Shown: positions 26,012 through 34,493 of the stretch, piece by piece
Numbering within the stretch: position 1 is the first letter of the stretch
Layout: every line of letters begins with the position of its first letter
From: Oscillospiraceae bacterium
GTDB taxonomy: Bacteria; Bacillota; Clostridia; Oscillospirales; Acutalibacteraceae
NCBI GenBank assembly: GCA_015066295.1
Contig: SVOR01000014.1
Location: 1 to 45,489, forward strand
DNA length: 45,489 bases
Reading direction: 5' to 3'
Made by a program: the position numbers and the translations under genes
The notes under the pieces: model-generated
What the model saw: the letters and a program-made list of their open reading frames with translations, nothing else
Told to the model about the DNA's origin: nothing
The model's database searches: none

Positions 26012-26602
26012 ATGAAAAAGATAATTTCGTTGTTGCTTGCACTGTCATTACTTGTTTGTTTTGCAGGTTGTAAGGAAAAAGAAATTCAAAAAGAAGACGA
26101 AAACGAAAAAGATTTATATAATCTTAGCACCTATCTCCAAAACGGTGAAATCCCCGAAGCCGAATTTAAGCTTGGCACCTCGGTGCAGTACATTAAGGAT
26201 ACCTATGCCGAGATGGAGCCTGATGAGGCAGAGCCCGGTCACTACCATGCCGATATTTATGAAATCGAGGGCAACCGTAGTGTCTGCTTGCAGGTTGGCG
26301 AAATTATGTATTATTACGAAAAGGGAACAGATACCGTTTCTTCAATCGTTTGTTTGGTTAACGGCTTCGGTTTTGAGGTAAGCGAGCTTACGGGCAAAAC
26401 CGACGTAATAAAGGCCTTCCCGTCATATAAGTATACCGAGCGCGAAGCTGCAAACAGCGAGCTTTATTTTATCCCCAGCGAAATGGAAAACTGCACTGTC
26501 ATTACCTATACTGAAGGTAATAGAAGGCTTGATTTCTTCTTCCAAGAGGACAACCTTATTGGCATAAATTTAGTTGATACCGAAAAATGGACGTTAACCT
26601 AA
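26012..26602 (+). CDS. Predicted lipoprotein of unknown function
   Basis: I do not recognise this family. A lipoprotein signal is clear: KK, then a hydrophobic run (residues 4-15), then the lipobox FAGC with Cys20, so the mature protein should be lipid-anchored outside the membrane. After a charged linker (KEKEIQKEDENEKD) comes a globular acidic region of about 150 residues with repeated short beta-like segments (GNRSVCLQVGEIMYYYE, TVITYTEGNRRLDFFF). GGGGG lies before the ATG, and the gene is spaced one base before the ABC exporter. The repeated 'value of a variable' style suggests a ligand-sensing or extracellular binding fold, but nothing more can be said. Confidence 0.7.
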   Translation: MKKIISLLLALSLLVCFAGCKEKEIQKEDENEKDLYNLSTYLQNGEIPEAEFKLGTSVQYIKDTYAEMEPDEAEPGHYHADIYEIEGNRSVCLQVGEIMYYYEKGTDTVSSIVCLVNGFGFEVSELTGKTDVIKAFPSYKYTEREAANSELYFIPSEMENCTVITYTEGNRRLDFFFQEDNLIGINLVDTEKWTLT

Positions 26603-26603
26603 T

Positions 26604-28322
26604 ATGTTAAAAAGATTTTTAAGTTATTATAAACCGCATAAAAAAATATTTGCGCTTGATTTAGCGGCATCCTTTACGGTGTCGCTTATCGGCATAATAT
26701 ATCCCATTATTACAAGAACAATGCTTAACGACCTGATACCCAACAAAAATTATCAAATGATAATTATGTTGTCGGTTGGTCTTATGGGTTTGTATCTGGC
26801 AAGGATGGGACTGCATTACTTTATACAATACCAGGGTCATATGATGGGCGTAAAAATGCAGGCGAAGATGCGTAGCGATATGTTTAATCACCTGCAAACG
26901 CTACCCTATAAGTATTACGATAACAACGAAACGGGTAAAATTATGTCAAGGATGACCAACGACCTTATGGATATAAGCGAGTTGGCGCATCACGGCCCCG
27001 AAAACATAATAATTTCGTCGGTGTCGATTATACTTGCGTTTATATATCTCTCGACCATAAACATTTGGCTCACTTTAATAATTTTTGCCTGCGCACCGTT
27101 GCTTTTAATTTTCGCATCGCTTTTGCGTGTAAAAATGAAGGCGGCATTTAAGGAAAGCCGCTTGGCAATAGCCGAAATAAATGCAAAGCTTGAAGGCAGT
27201 ATTTCGGGCATACGAGTTACCAAGGCATTTACCAATACCCCCGTCGAGCAGGAGAAGTTTGAAGAGGGCAACGGCAGATTTGTCGAAGCGAGAAGAAACG
27301 CCTATCGTTTTATGGCGCGCTTTCATTCCTTCTCAACCTTTATAACCGACGTTTTCAACGTAGTTGTGCTGATTGCGGGTGGATTTTTCCTTTACGGCGG
27401 CAAAATCTCGTTCGGTGACTATTCAACCTTTATAGTGTCGGTCAACGTATTTTTATCCCCCGTAATGACCCTTATCGGCTTTATGGAGCAGTTCCAAAAC
27501 GGGGTAACGGGCTTTGAGCGCTTTGTTGAAATTATGGAGGAAAAGCCCGAATACGAAAATCCAAATGCTAAGGATCTTGAAAACGTTAAGGGTAATATTG
27601 AGCTTAAAAACGTCACCTACGGCTATAATGAAGAAAGTGACGTGCTAAATGACGTAAGTCTTAAAATTAAAAAGGGACAGACCTTTGCACTTGTAGGACC
27701 AAGCGGCGGCGGAAAAACCACAATTTGTCACCTAATACCCAATTTTTACGGCATCGAAAAGGGTCAAATTTTAATTGATGACATTGATATTAAGGATATA
27801 ACGCTCCAGTCACTCAGACGAAATATCGGCATTGTGCAGCAGGACGTATATCTCTTTAATGATAGCATAAAGGCAAATATACTTTACGGCAGACCCGATG
27901 CCACCGACGAGGAGGTTATCGAGGCGGCAAAGAGGGCTAATATTCACGACTATATTGTTTCGCTTGATAACGGCTATGATACACAAATAGGCGAGCGTGG
28001 TGTCAGACTGTCGGGTGGACAAAAGCAAAGACTTAGTATTGCGAGAGTTTTTCTTAAAAATCCGTCGATACTCATTCTTGATGAGGCCACCAGCGCACTT
28101 GATAATACAACCGAAATTCTTATTCAGCAGGCACTTGACGAGCTTTGCAAGGGTCGTACAACAATAGTGGTTGCCCACCGATTGTCAACCGTTAAAAATG
28201 CCGATGAAATAGCGGTTATTTCGGGCGGCAAAATAGTTGAGCAGGGCACACACACTTATCTTTTAGAAAAGGGTGGCATATATGCCGACCTTTACAATTT
28301 ACAATTTAAAAACAATGCATAG
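26604..28322 (+). CDS. ABC exporter, fused permease and ATP-binding protein
   Basis: Type IV ABC exporter half-transporter of the MsbA/LmrA class, acting as a homodimer in the membrane. The N-terminal half has about six transmembrane segments, with the first helices at roughly 18-38 and 53-73. The ATPase half carries Walker A GPSGGGKTT (365-373), the Q-loop IGIVQQDVYLF, the signature LSGGQKQRLSIARV, Walker B ILILDEATSALD and the His switch in VAHRLSTV. It is complete at 572 residues. The substrate cannot be read from sequence; lipids and drugs are the usual possibilities. A partner gene is absent, in line with a homodimer. It starts one base after the lipoprotein stop, so the two are probably co-translated. 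Confidence 0.92.
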   Translation: MLKRFLSYYKPHKKIFALDLAASFTVSLIGIIYPIITRTMLNDLIPNKNYQMIIMLSVGLMGLYLARMGLHYFIQYQGHMMGVKMQAKMRSDMFNHLQTLPYKYYDNNETGKIMSRMTNDLMDISELAHHGPENIIISSVSIILAFIYLSTINIWLTLIIFACAPLLLIFASLLRVKMKAAFKESRLAIAEINAKLEGSISGIRVTKAFTNTPVEQEKFEEGNGRFVEARRNAYRFMARFHSFSTFITDVFNVVVLIAGGFFLYGGKISFGDYSTFIVSVNVFLSPVMTLIGFMEQFQNGVTGFERFVEIMEEKPEYENPNAKDLENVKGNIELKNVTYGYNEESDVLNDVSLKIKKGQTFALVGPSGGGKTTICHLIPNFYGIEKGQILIDDIDIKDITLQSLRRNIGIVQQDVYLFNDSIKANILYGRPDATDEEVIEAAKRANIHDYIVSLDNGYDTQIGERGVRLSGGQKQRLSIARVFLKNPSILILDEATSALDNTTEILIQQALDELCKGRTTIVVAHRLSTVKNADEIAVISGGKIVEQGTHTYLLEKGGIYADLYNLQFKNNA

Positions 28323-28325
28323 GGA

Positions 28326-28352
28326 AAAACAGGTGTTTTTGGCACCTGTTTT
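28326..28352 (+). terminator. Terminator after the ABC exporter
   Basis: AAAACAGGTG and CACCTGTTTT (28326-28335/28343-28352) pair over 10 bases with a 7-base loop. The T residues of the 3' arm provide the U-tract. The lon promoter starts four bases later. Confidence 0.75.
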
Positions 28353-28355
28353 CTG

Positions 28356-28384
28356 TTGCAATATACCGTATTTTAATATATAAT
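28356..28384 (+). promoter_or_regulatory. SigA-type promoter of lon
   Basis: TTGCAA (28356-28361), 17-base spacer, TATAAT (28379-28384), 29 bases before the ATG. I see no CtsR-type or CIRCE repeat here, so heat induction is not evident from sequence. Confidence 0.8.
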
Positions 28385-28413
28385 ATAACCAATGAAAATT
28401 TTGGAGGGACATA

Positions 28414-30816
28414 ATGTCTATTATAACTACACCGGACGTTCAAAGGTTGCCGGTTTTAGCACTTCGCGGACTTGTTTCTTTTCCGGGAATGATGATGCAT
28501 TTTGAGGTTGGCAGAAAAATATCCTTAAAAGCTTTAACCTATGCTATGGAGCATAAGCAGACGATATATCTCGTTGCCCAAAAGGATATTCGCGACGAGG
28601 AACCAACTGCAGATAATATATATGAAATCGGCTGTGTGGCACGTGTTGCACAGATTTTAAAAACGCCTGATAACTCGGCACGAGTTTTAATTGAGGGTCT
28701 TTATAGGGCAAGGCACCTAAGCTTTACTAAAAGTGCAGGCGATTTTTACGTATCAGACGTTGAGCGACTTACCGATGCCCCCATTAAAAATAGGGCAGTA
28801 TATGTGGAAACACTACTTCGCCGTGCTAAAAGCGAATTTGCGCTTTATGCCGAAAAATTACCGAAAATCGCTCCCGATATTCCCTTGACGGTTGAAACCG
28901 ACGAGGATTTGGGCCATTTGTCCGATTATATTGCATTTAATATTCAAGCGCCGTATGACGATAAACAATATGTGCTCGAGCAGTTAAATCCCGTTAAGCG
29001 AATTAAGGTAGTAATCGACGTACTTAAAAAGGAAACCGAAATTCTTGAAATTGATTCGCACATTAGCGAAAAGGTTAAAAATCAAATCGACGAAAATCAG
29101 CGCGAATATTATCTTAAAGAGCAAATAAGAGCAATCAATGATGAGCTTTACGGTGATGGTGCCGAGCAGAACGAGTTTGACGAATATAATGCTAAAATTG
29201 AGTCATTAAATGCCGACAAAGCGGTTAAGGAGAAGCTTTTCGGCGAGGTGGCAAAGCTTGCAAAAATGCCGCAGGGCTCGCACGAGGGCACCGTTATAAG
29301 AGGTTATCTTGATACCTGTATTAAATTGCCTTGGAACAGTAAGACCGATGCCAAAATTAACATAAAAAAAGCCGCAAAAATCTTAGAACGCGATTTTTAC
29401 GGTATGAAAAAGGTTAAAGAACGAATTCTTGAAATGCTGTCGGTATACGTTTTAGCGCCCGAAATTAAGGGACAAATTATTTGTCTTGCAGGCCCTCCCG
29501 GTGTGGGTAAAACCTCAATTGGTAAAACCATTGCCGAGTGTATGGGTCGCCGCTTTGCGCGTGTATCACTTGGTGGTATACGTGACGAGGCAGAGATTAG
29601 GGGACACCGCAAAACCTACATCGGCGCAATGCCGGGTAAAATCATCGGTGCGATAAATCAGGCAGGCAGCGGAAATCCGCTTATACTTCTTGATGAAATT
29701 GACAAGCTCGGCAACGATTATAAGGGTGACCCGTCATCGGCCTTGCTTGAGGTTTTAGACCCCGAGCAAAACGCTACCTTTGTCGACCACTATATTGATA
29801 TGCCGTATGATTTAAGCGGTGTATTATTTATAACAACGGCAAATAATATCGATTCTATTCCCGCGCCCTTGCTTGACCGTATGGAAGTAATTGAGCTTTC
29901 AAGCTATACCAGAGAAGAAAAGTTCAATATAGCTAAAAAGCATTTGGTGGCAAAGCAGACGGCTCGTCATGGACTGAATACCGATAATTTCAAAATTACC
30001 GATAAGGCGCTATACTCGCTTATCGACTTTTATACCCGTGAGGCAGGTGTGCGTCGTCTCGAACGTGAAATTGCGTCGGTTTGTCGTAAATCGGCTAAAA
30101 TTATTACCGAAAGCAATACACCAAAGGTGACGGTTGACGATAAGGTGATTATAGATATGCTCGGCAAACGCAAATTCACACCCGAAACCGTGCTTAAAAA
30201 CGACGAGGTCGGCATAGTTAATGGACTTGCGTGGACTGCAGTCGGCGGTGAGATAATGCAGCTTGAGGTTGCGGTGTGCAACGGTACGGGCAAATTAGAG
30301 CTTACAGGCTCGCTTGGTGAAGTAATGCGCGAGTCGGCAAAGGCGGCGGTTACATACGTTAAATGCCACACCGAGGAATATAATATCGATGCCGATTTCT
30401 ATAAAAACAAGGACATCCATATACACGCGACCGAAGCGGCGGTTCCCAAAGACGGCCCTTCTGCAGGCGTTACAATAGTTACGGCGCTTGTGTCGGCACT
30501 GACCAATACACCTATACGCCGTGACGTTGCAATGACGGGTGAGGTTACCATTCGTGGCCGAGTTTTGGCCATTGGCGGACTTAAAGAAAAGAGTATGGCG
30601 GCATATCGCGGCGGCGTAAAAACTGTGTTTATTCCAAAAGAAAACGAGCCCGATTTGGCCGAGATAGACGATGCGGTTAAGAAAAACGTAATATTTATCC
30701 CCGTATCCGATGTATCCGATATTGTGTCGGCGGCACTCGTTCATCCTAAAAAGCAGGGGTTTGCCGCACCAATACAAAAGGAATATAAACAAAAAACTGC
30801 GGCGGTTAGCCAATAG
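28414..30816 (+). CDS. lon: ATP-dependent protease Lon (LonA)
   Basis: Hexameric cytosolic AAA+ protease degrading misfolded and regulatory proteins. The N-terminal substrate domain (LPVLALRGLVSFPGMMMHFEVGR is split over the start), a coiled-coil region with QREYYLKEQIRAINDELY, Walker A GPPGVGKT (360-367), Walker B LILLDEIDKLG and the proteolytic domain are all present. The catalytic dyad is Ser683 in PKDGPSAG and Lys726 in GGLKEKS, 43 residues apart as in E. coli. At 800 residues it is complete LonA without a membrane segment, unlike LonB. TGGAGG precedes the ATG. engB follows after 9 bases, as in B. subtilis lonA-ysxC. Confidence 0.97.
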   Translation: MSIITTPDVQRLPVLALRGLVSFPGMMMHFEVGRKISLKALTYAMEHKQTIYLVAQKDIRDEEPTADNIYEIGCVARVAQILKTPDNSARVLIEGLYRARHLSFTKSAGDFYVSDVERLTDAPIKNRAVYVETLLRRAKSEFALYAEKLPKIAPDIPLTVETDEDLGHLSDYIAFNIQAPYDDKQYVLEQLNPVKRIKVVIDVLKKETEILEIDSHISEKVKNQIDENQREYYLKEQIRAINDELYGDGAEQNEFDEYNAKIESLNADKAVKEKLFGEVAKLAKMPQGSHEGTVIRGYLDTCIKLPWNSKTDAKINIKKAAKILERDFYGMKKVKERILEMLSVYVLAPEIKGQIICLAGPPGVGKTSIGKTIAECMGRRFARVSLGGIRDEAEIRGHRKTYIGAMPGKIIGAINQAGSGNPLILLDEIDKLGNDYKGDPSSALLEVLDPEQNATFVDHYIDMPYDLSGVLFITTANNIDSIPAPLLDRMEVIELSSYTREEKFNIAKKHLVAKQTARHGLNTDNFKITDKALYSLIDFYTREAGVRRLEREIASVCRKSAKIITESNTPKVTVDDKVIIDMLGKRKFTPETVLKNDEVGIVNGLAWTAVGGEIMQLEVAVCNGTGKLELTGSLGEVMRESAKAAVTYVKCHTEEYNIDADFYKNKDIHIHATEAAVPKDGPSAGVTIVTALVSALTNTPIRRDVAMTGEVTIRGRVLAIGGLKEKSMAAYRGGVKTVFIPKENEPDLAEIDDAVKKNVIFIPVSDVSDIVSAALVHPKKQGFAAPIQKEYKQKTAAVSQ

Positions 30817-30825
30817 GAGTTTTAA

Positions 30826-31422
30826 ATGAATTTTAATAACGTTAGTTTCGAGGCGGCGTTTGGAACGTTTGAACAGCTGTGCGAGTCAACCGTTCCCGAA
30901 ATTTGCTTTTCGGGGCGTTCCAACGTTGGCAAATCATCAATAATAAATAAAACGCTTGGCAGAAAATCACTTGCTCGCGTCAGCACCAAGCCGGGCAAGA
31001 CGGTCACGGTCAATTTTTATAAGCTTGACGGCCTGCGCCTTGTCGACCTACCCGGTTACGGCTATGCTAAGGTCGATTTTAAAGAAAGACAGCGTTGGGC
31101 AGAGCTTATGGAGGGCTATTTCAAGTCGGGCAGAAACATACCGCTTGTTTTTCAGCTTATTGATTCTCGCCATCCTGCTACCGATTTCGATATATCCATG
31201 CTTGATTTTTTAAGTCAAATGGAGATTCCTTACGTAATAATTCTCACTAAATGTGACAAATTAAATAAGACGGAATTTAATACGCGTATGAGTAGCATCT
31301 ATGAAGAACTCGGTGAGTTGGCCGAGGGTGTAGAAATTATACCGACTTCGGCTCAAAACGGAAAGGGATGCGAGCAAATACGTGAAATTATTTCGCAAAT
31401 TTATGATGGTGTTGAGGGATAA
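30826..31422 (+). CDS. engB: Ribosome biogenesis GTPase EngB/YsxC
   Basis: Essential GTPase for late assembly of the 50S subunit. The G motifs are GRSNVGKS (30-37, G1), a Thr-containing switch (VSTKPGKTVTVNF), DLPGYG (74-79, G3) and TKCD (141-144, G4). At 198 residues it has the normal length. AGGAG stands before the ATG. It is co-transcribed with lon, an order kept in many Firmicutes. The next gene begins two bases after its stop. Confidence 0.95.
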   Translation: MNFNNVSFEAAFGTFEQLCESTVPEICFSGRSNVGKSSIINKTLGRKSLARVSTKPGKTVTVNFYKLDGLRLVDLPGYGYAKVDFKERQRWAELMEGYFKSGRNIPLVFQLIDSRHPATDFDISMLDFLSQMEIPYVIILTKCDKLNKTEFNTRMSSIYEELGELAEGVEIIPTSAQNGKGCEQIREIISQIYDGVEG

Positions 31423-31424
31423 TT

Positions 31425-31739
31425 TTGAACACATTTGAGAAAATTTACGAGGTTGTTTGCGCTATCCCTAAGGGCAAGGTTGCAACCTACGGACAGGTGG
31501 CTTTTCTTGCGGGCAACCCACGTTGGTCGCAGATTGTCGGATATGCGCTTCATTCTAACCCGAGACCGTTTGAAATACCATGTCATCGTGTTGTTAATCG
31601 TTTCGGCGGTCTGGCGGCGGCCTTTGCCTTTGGTGGTGCTGATACACAACGCGCCCTACTCGAAGCAGAGGGCATCGAATTTGATGATGACGGATTTGTT
31701 TTGATGGACGAATATTGTATAAAACTTCCCGAATTTTAA
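31425..31739 (+). CDS. MGMT-family DNA-binding domain protein (alkyltransferase)
   Basis: Short O6-alkylguanine transferase-type protein of 104 residues containing only the C-terminal domain. The winged-helix part KGKVATYGQVAFLAGNPRWSQIVGYAL is followed by IPCHRVV, with active-site Cys53 present; alkyltransferase-like (ATL) proteins have Trp there, so this one may still accept alkyl groups. It starts with TTG, served by GAGGGA about 6 bases upstream, two bases after the engB stop. The last codons lie inside the terminator hairpin. Confidence 0.88.
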   Translation: MNTFEKIYEVVCAIPKGKVATYGQVAFLAGNPRWSQIVGYALHSNPRPFEIPCHRVVNRFGGLAAAFAFGGADTQRALLEAEGIEFDDDGFVLMDEYCIKLPEF

Positions 31740-31755
31740 TTGGGGAAGTTTTTTT
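31722..31755 (+). terminator. Terminator of the lon-engB-MGMT operon
   Basis: AAACTTCCC and GGGAAGTTT (31722-31730/31743-31751) with an inner AATT/AATT pairing, then a run of T. The MGMT stop codon (31737-31739) is inside the loop region. Confidence 0.85.
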
Positions 31756-31762
31756 ACATTTA

Positions 31763-31791
31763 TTGACAAAGCATATATGTTGTATTAGAAT
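31763..31791 (+). promoter_or_regulatory. SigA promoter of rpe
   Basis: TTGACA (31763-31768), 17-base spacer, TAGAAT (31786-31791). An inverted repeat ATGTA-N4-TACAT (31796-31809) lies at the predicted transcription start and could bind a repressor. Confidence 0.8.
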
Positions 31792-31824
31792 ATATATGTA
31801 AATCTACATTTGGGGGAATTGGTT

Positions 31825-32469
31825 TTGATTAAAATATCACCATCGGTACTGACGTCTGATTTTTTAACACTAAAAAATGACATCGAAAAGCTTGAAAACG
31901 CAGGGGTGGATATGCTCCATTTAGACGTAATGGACGGCATTTTTGTACCTAATATTTCGTTTGGTGTGCCGGTTATTCAGTCTATAAAAAAGCATTCACA
32001 TATTCCACTGGACGTGCATTTGATGATTGACCGTCCCCACCGCTACATAAAAGAGTTTGCTGCCGTTTCAGATTATCTTGGTTTTCATTACGAGGCAGGC
32101 TCGCCCGTGAAGGAAACCCTCGAAGAAATTAGAGAGCTTGGTTGTAAATCGTGTCTAACCATAAAGCCCTGCACCGAACCGCAGGAGATTTTTGAATTGC
32201 TACCTTATTGCGATATGGTGCTTGTTATGTCGGTTGAGCCCGGCTTTGGCGGTCAGAAATTTATGCCCGATGCACTTAGAAAACTTAAAATTTTAAGCGA
32301 TGAAATTGCTCGTCAGGGACTCGCCATTGAGCTTGAGGTTGACGGCGGCATAAATAAGGAAACCGCACCGCAGGCTATCGAGGCGGGTGCTACCGTTTTG
32401 GTGGCAGGTAATTATATTTTCTCGGCCGAGGATATGAAGGCAAGGGTTGAGGAGATTAAAGCGCTATAA
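31825..32469 (+). CDS. rpe: Ribulose-phosphate 3-epimerase
   Basis: Interconverts ribulose 5-phosphate and xylulose 5-phosphate in the pentose phosphate pathway; a metal-dependent TIM barrel. IKISPSVLTSDF, the metal site HLDVMDGIFVPN, DVHLMIDRP, MSVEPGFGGQKF and EVDGGINKETA are all present. The start is TTG 31825, 9 bases behind GGGGGAA; TTG 31810 overlaps that ribosome binding site. The 214-residue length is normal. Its stop overlaps the end of the convergent minus-strand gene by six bases, and no terminator lies between them. Confidence 0.94.
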   Translation: MIKISPSVLTSDFLTLKNDIEKLENAGVDMLHLDVMDGIFVPNISFGVPVIQSIKKHSHIPLDVHLMIDRPHRYIKEFAAVSDYLGFHYEAGSPVKETLEEIRELGCKSCLTIKPCTEPQEIFELLPYCDMVLVMSVEPGFGGQKFMPDALRKLKILSDEIARQGLAIELEVDGGINKETAPQAIEAGATVLVAGNYIFSAEDMKARVEEIKAL

Positions 32470-32772
32470 AAAAGCCCCCATTTTTTGCACGGCGATATGC
32501 TTGGTTATTAGCTTCCAAAACTCGCGTGTTTGTGTAAGGTAACGCCTTGCGCATAAAATATCATCACAAAATTCTATAAATAGAGGCATTTCTCTTTTTT
32601 GTGTATAATTAGCATATAGAATTAAACGATATTTTTTATCATACGAATATAGGTCGCTTTGTATCGCTTTTAGGTATTTCTTTTTTAATAATTCCTCAAT
32701 AAAGCGGAATAGATTTTCGCTATTATTAAATTCAAAAATATATATTGTTTTTGGAATTACTTTTTCTCGCAT
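32464..32772 (-). CDS. Small protein resembling the MecA C-terminal domain
   Basis: The 102 residues resemble the C-terminal, ClpC-binding domain of MecA adaptors: a first strand IYIFEFNNSENLFRFIEELL, then DLYSYDKKYRLILYANYT (compare the MecA pattern LYxYxGKYYLxL), then EFCDDILCARRYLTQTREFWKLITKHIAVQKM in the place of the MecA end. The N-terminal substrate-binding domain of full MecA (about 220 residues) is absent. GAGGAG lies 9 bases before the ATG. It is Lys/Tyr/Phe-rich and more AT-rich than its neighbours. The resemblance is by eye and needs a profile search; otherwise it is a hypothetical protein. Confidence 0.5.
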   Translation of the reverse strand: MREKVIPKTIYIFEFNNSENLFRFIEELLKKKYLKAIQSDLYSYDKKYRLILYANYTQKREMPLFIEFCDDILCARRYLTQTREFWKLITKHIAVQKMGAFL

Positions 32773-32793
32773 TAAGGTAATCTCCTCAAACGA

Positions 32794-32802
32794 TGGTATA
32801 AT
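32794..32802 (+). promoter_or_regulatory. Candidate extended -10 promoter of the 44-residue membrane protein gene
   Basis: TGG-TATAAT (TATAAT at 32797-32802) without a good -35. An inverted repeat CCGTCAA/TTGACGG (32813-32819/32837-32843) lies between it and the start codon, with the ribosome binding site AAGGG in its loop. The same stretch read on the minus strand gives TTCAAG-N18-TATTAT, a possible promoter of the MecA-like gene. Confidence 0.35.
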
Positions 32803-32844
32803 ATGTATTTCGCCGTCAATACTTGAAATGGAAGGGTTGACGGT

Positions 32845-32979
32845 ATGAGCAAAAATAAAAAAAGTAAAGATGAATTCAAGCAGGTTTTCATCAAAACTGT
32901 TATTATAACAACGGTCTCGATACTGCTTGTTGCCATAGGCTTTATTTCTATGGGCTTCTTTACGGGTAGATTAGGATAG
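32845..32979 (+). CDS. Small single-pass membrane protein, 44 residues
   Basis: An ATG with GGAAGGG eight bases upstream opens a 44-codon frame. Residues 1-19 are very basic (MSKNKKSKDEFKQ and a further Lys). Residues 19-39 form one hydrophobic helix (VIITTVSILLVAIGFISMGFF), given here in part as its key portion, and the end is TGRLG. The positive-inside rule puts the N-terminus in the cytoplasm. The stop lies 9 bases before the phosphohexomutase ATG, so the two are likely in one operon. I do not recognise the family. The clear ribosome binding site, amphipathic design and tight spacing argue that it is real. Confidence 0.65.
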   Translation: MSKNKKSKDEFKQVFIKTVIITTVSILLVAIGFISMGFFTGRLG

Positions 32980-32988
32980 GTGAATTAA

Positions 32989-34464
32989 ATGAATTACAAC
33001 GAGCTTAAAAGCGGCACCGATATACGTGGTGTTGCAAGTGATAAGGGTGGCAAGGCTGTTAATCTTACCGAAGCAGCCGTTAAGGATATAACCGCCGCCT
33101 TTATTTTATGGCTTTCAAAAAAATGCGGCAAAAAAGCGGGTGACCTTAAAATTGCCATCGGTCACGATTCAAGAATAACTGCGGCAACCATTAAGGCGGC
33201 GGCAATTAGCGAGCTTGTGATAGCAGGTGTACATATTTTTGACTGCTCCTTAGCGTCTACACCCGCTATGTTTATGACCACCATCGATTTGAATTGTGAT
33301 GGATCAATTCAAATAACGGCTTCGCACCATCCCTTCGACCGCAACGGTCTTAAATTCTTCACCAAGGATGGCGGACTTGATTCTGCCGATATAGCCGATA
33401 TTGTAGAAATTGCAAATAAGGGTGTGCGTGCCGAGATTGCCGACGGCGTTATCGAAAAGGTCGATTATATGACCACCTATGCTAAGCGCCTTCGCGATAT
33501 GATATGTAACGGTCTTGGAAAAAGCGAAGCGGATATGCCGCTTAAAAACTATCATATCATAGTCGATGCAGGTAATGGCGCAGGCGGTTTTTACGCCAAC
33601 AACGTTTTAGCACCTCTTGGCGCCGATGTAACGGGCAGTCAGTTTTTAGAGCCCGACGGTATGTTCCCGAATCATATACCCAACCCCGAAAATAAGCAGG
33701 CTATGGAGAGCATCTGCGATGCAGTTGTTAAGAGCGGCGCCGACCTCGGTATTATATTTGATACCGACGTTGACAGAGCAGGTTGTGTTGACTCGTCCGG
33801 TAAGGAAATCAACCGCAACCGCTTGGTAGCGTTAGCGGCATATATCGCCGTACAAGGCAATGAGGGCGCAACAATAGTTACCGACTCGGTTACCTCTGAC
33901 GGACTAAAAAGTTATATCGAAAACGATTTAGGCGGTAAGCATTACCGCTATAAGCGTGGTTATAAAAACGTTATCAATAAGGCGGTAGAGTTATGTGGGC
34001 AGGGCATTAACTGTCCCTTGGCAATCGAAACAAGCGGCCACGCAGCATTAAGAGAAAACTACTTCCTCGATGACGGCGCTTATCTCGCAACCAAAATTGT
34101 AATAGAGCTTGCTCGCGGAAACGAATTTGAGGAGATTTTGTCAACCCTTAAAATGCCCGCCGAGGAAAAGGAAATAAGACTTAATATTAAGGCACAAGAC
34201 TTTAGAAATTACGGCTTAAAGGTAATTGACGAGCTTGAAAAGTTTGCACAAAACAATAACGATTGTAAAATAGCCGATGACAACCGAGAGGGTATTAGAA
34301 TTACAACACCTTATGGTTGGATATTGCTTCGCCTTAGCGTGCATGACCCCGTTATGCCGCTTAATATGGAGAGTGACGAAATCGGCGGTACCAATAAAAA
34401 CGTAGAATTCTTTAAGGAATTTTTCGCACAGTTTGATTATCTCGATTTATCAACCTATTTCTAA
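32989..34464 (+). CDS. Phosphohexomutase (phosphomannomutase/phosphoglucomutase family)
   Basis: Alpha-D-phosphohexomutase that moves phosphate between C1 and C6 of a hexose. The four active-site loops are visible: the phosphoserine loop TASHHPFDRNG with Ser112, usually TASHNP, so the Asn is His; the metal loop DTDVDR (258-263); the sugar loop ETSGH (347-351); and the phosphate-binding loop NREGIRI near 431. The length of 491 fits the family. AGGTG precedes the ATG. Mannose versus glucose specificity cannot be decided. Products would supply cell-wall or polysaccharide sugars. The terminator shared with the converging gene follows directly. Confidence 0.92.
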   Translation: MNYNELKSGTDIRGVASDKGGKAVNLTEAAVKDITAAFILWLSKKCGKKAGDLKIAIGHDSRITAATIKAAAISELVIAGVHIFDCSLASTPAMFMTTIDLNCDGSIQITASHHPFDRNGLKFFTKDGGLDSADIADIVEIANKGVRAEIADGVIEKVDYMTTYAKRLRDMICNGLGKSEADMPLKNYHIIVDAGNGAGGFYANNVLAPLGADVTGSQFLEPDGMFPNHIPNPENKQAMESICDAVVKSGADLGIIFDTDVDRAGCVDSSGKEINRNRLVALAAYIAVQGNEGATIVTDSVTSDGLKSYIENDLGGKHYRYKRGYKNVINKAVELCGQGINCPLAIETSGHAALRENYFLDDGAYLATKIVIELARGNEFEEILSTLKMPAEEKEIRLNIKAQDFRNYGLKVIDELEKFAQNNNDCKIADDNREGIRITTPYGWILLRLSVHDPVMPLNMESDEIGGTNKNVEFFKEFFAQFDYLDLSTYF

Positions 34465-34466
34465 AC

Positions 34467-34493
34467 AAAAGCACCCGTTAGGGTGCTTTTTTT
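34467..34493. terminator. Bidirectional terminator between two converging genes
   Basis: AAAGCACCC and GGGTGCTTT (34468-34476/34481-34489) with loop GTTA, flanked by AAAA on the left and TTTTTT on the right. It can end both the phosphohexomutase transcript and the minus-strand Cys-rich gene, whose stop codon is at its edge. Confidence 0.85.
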
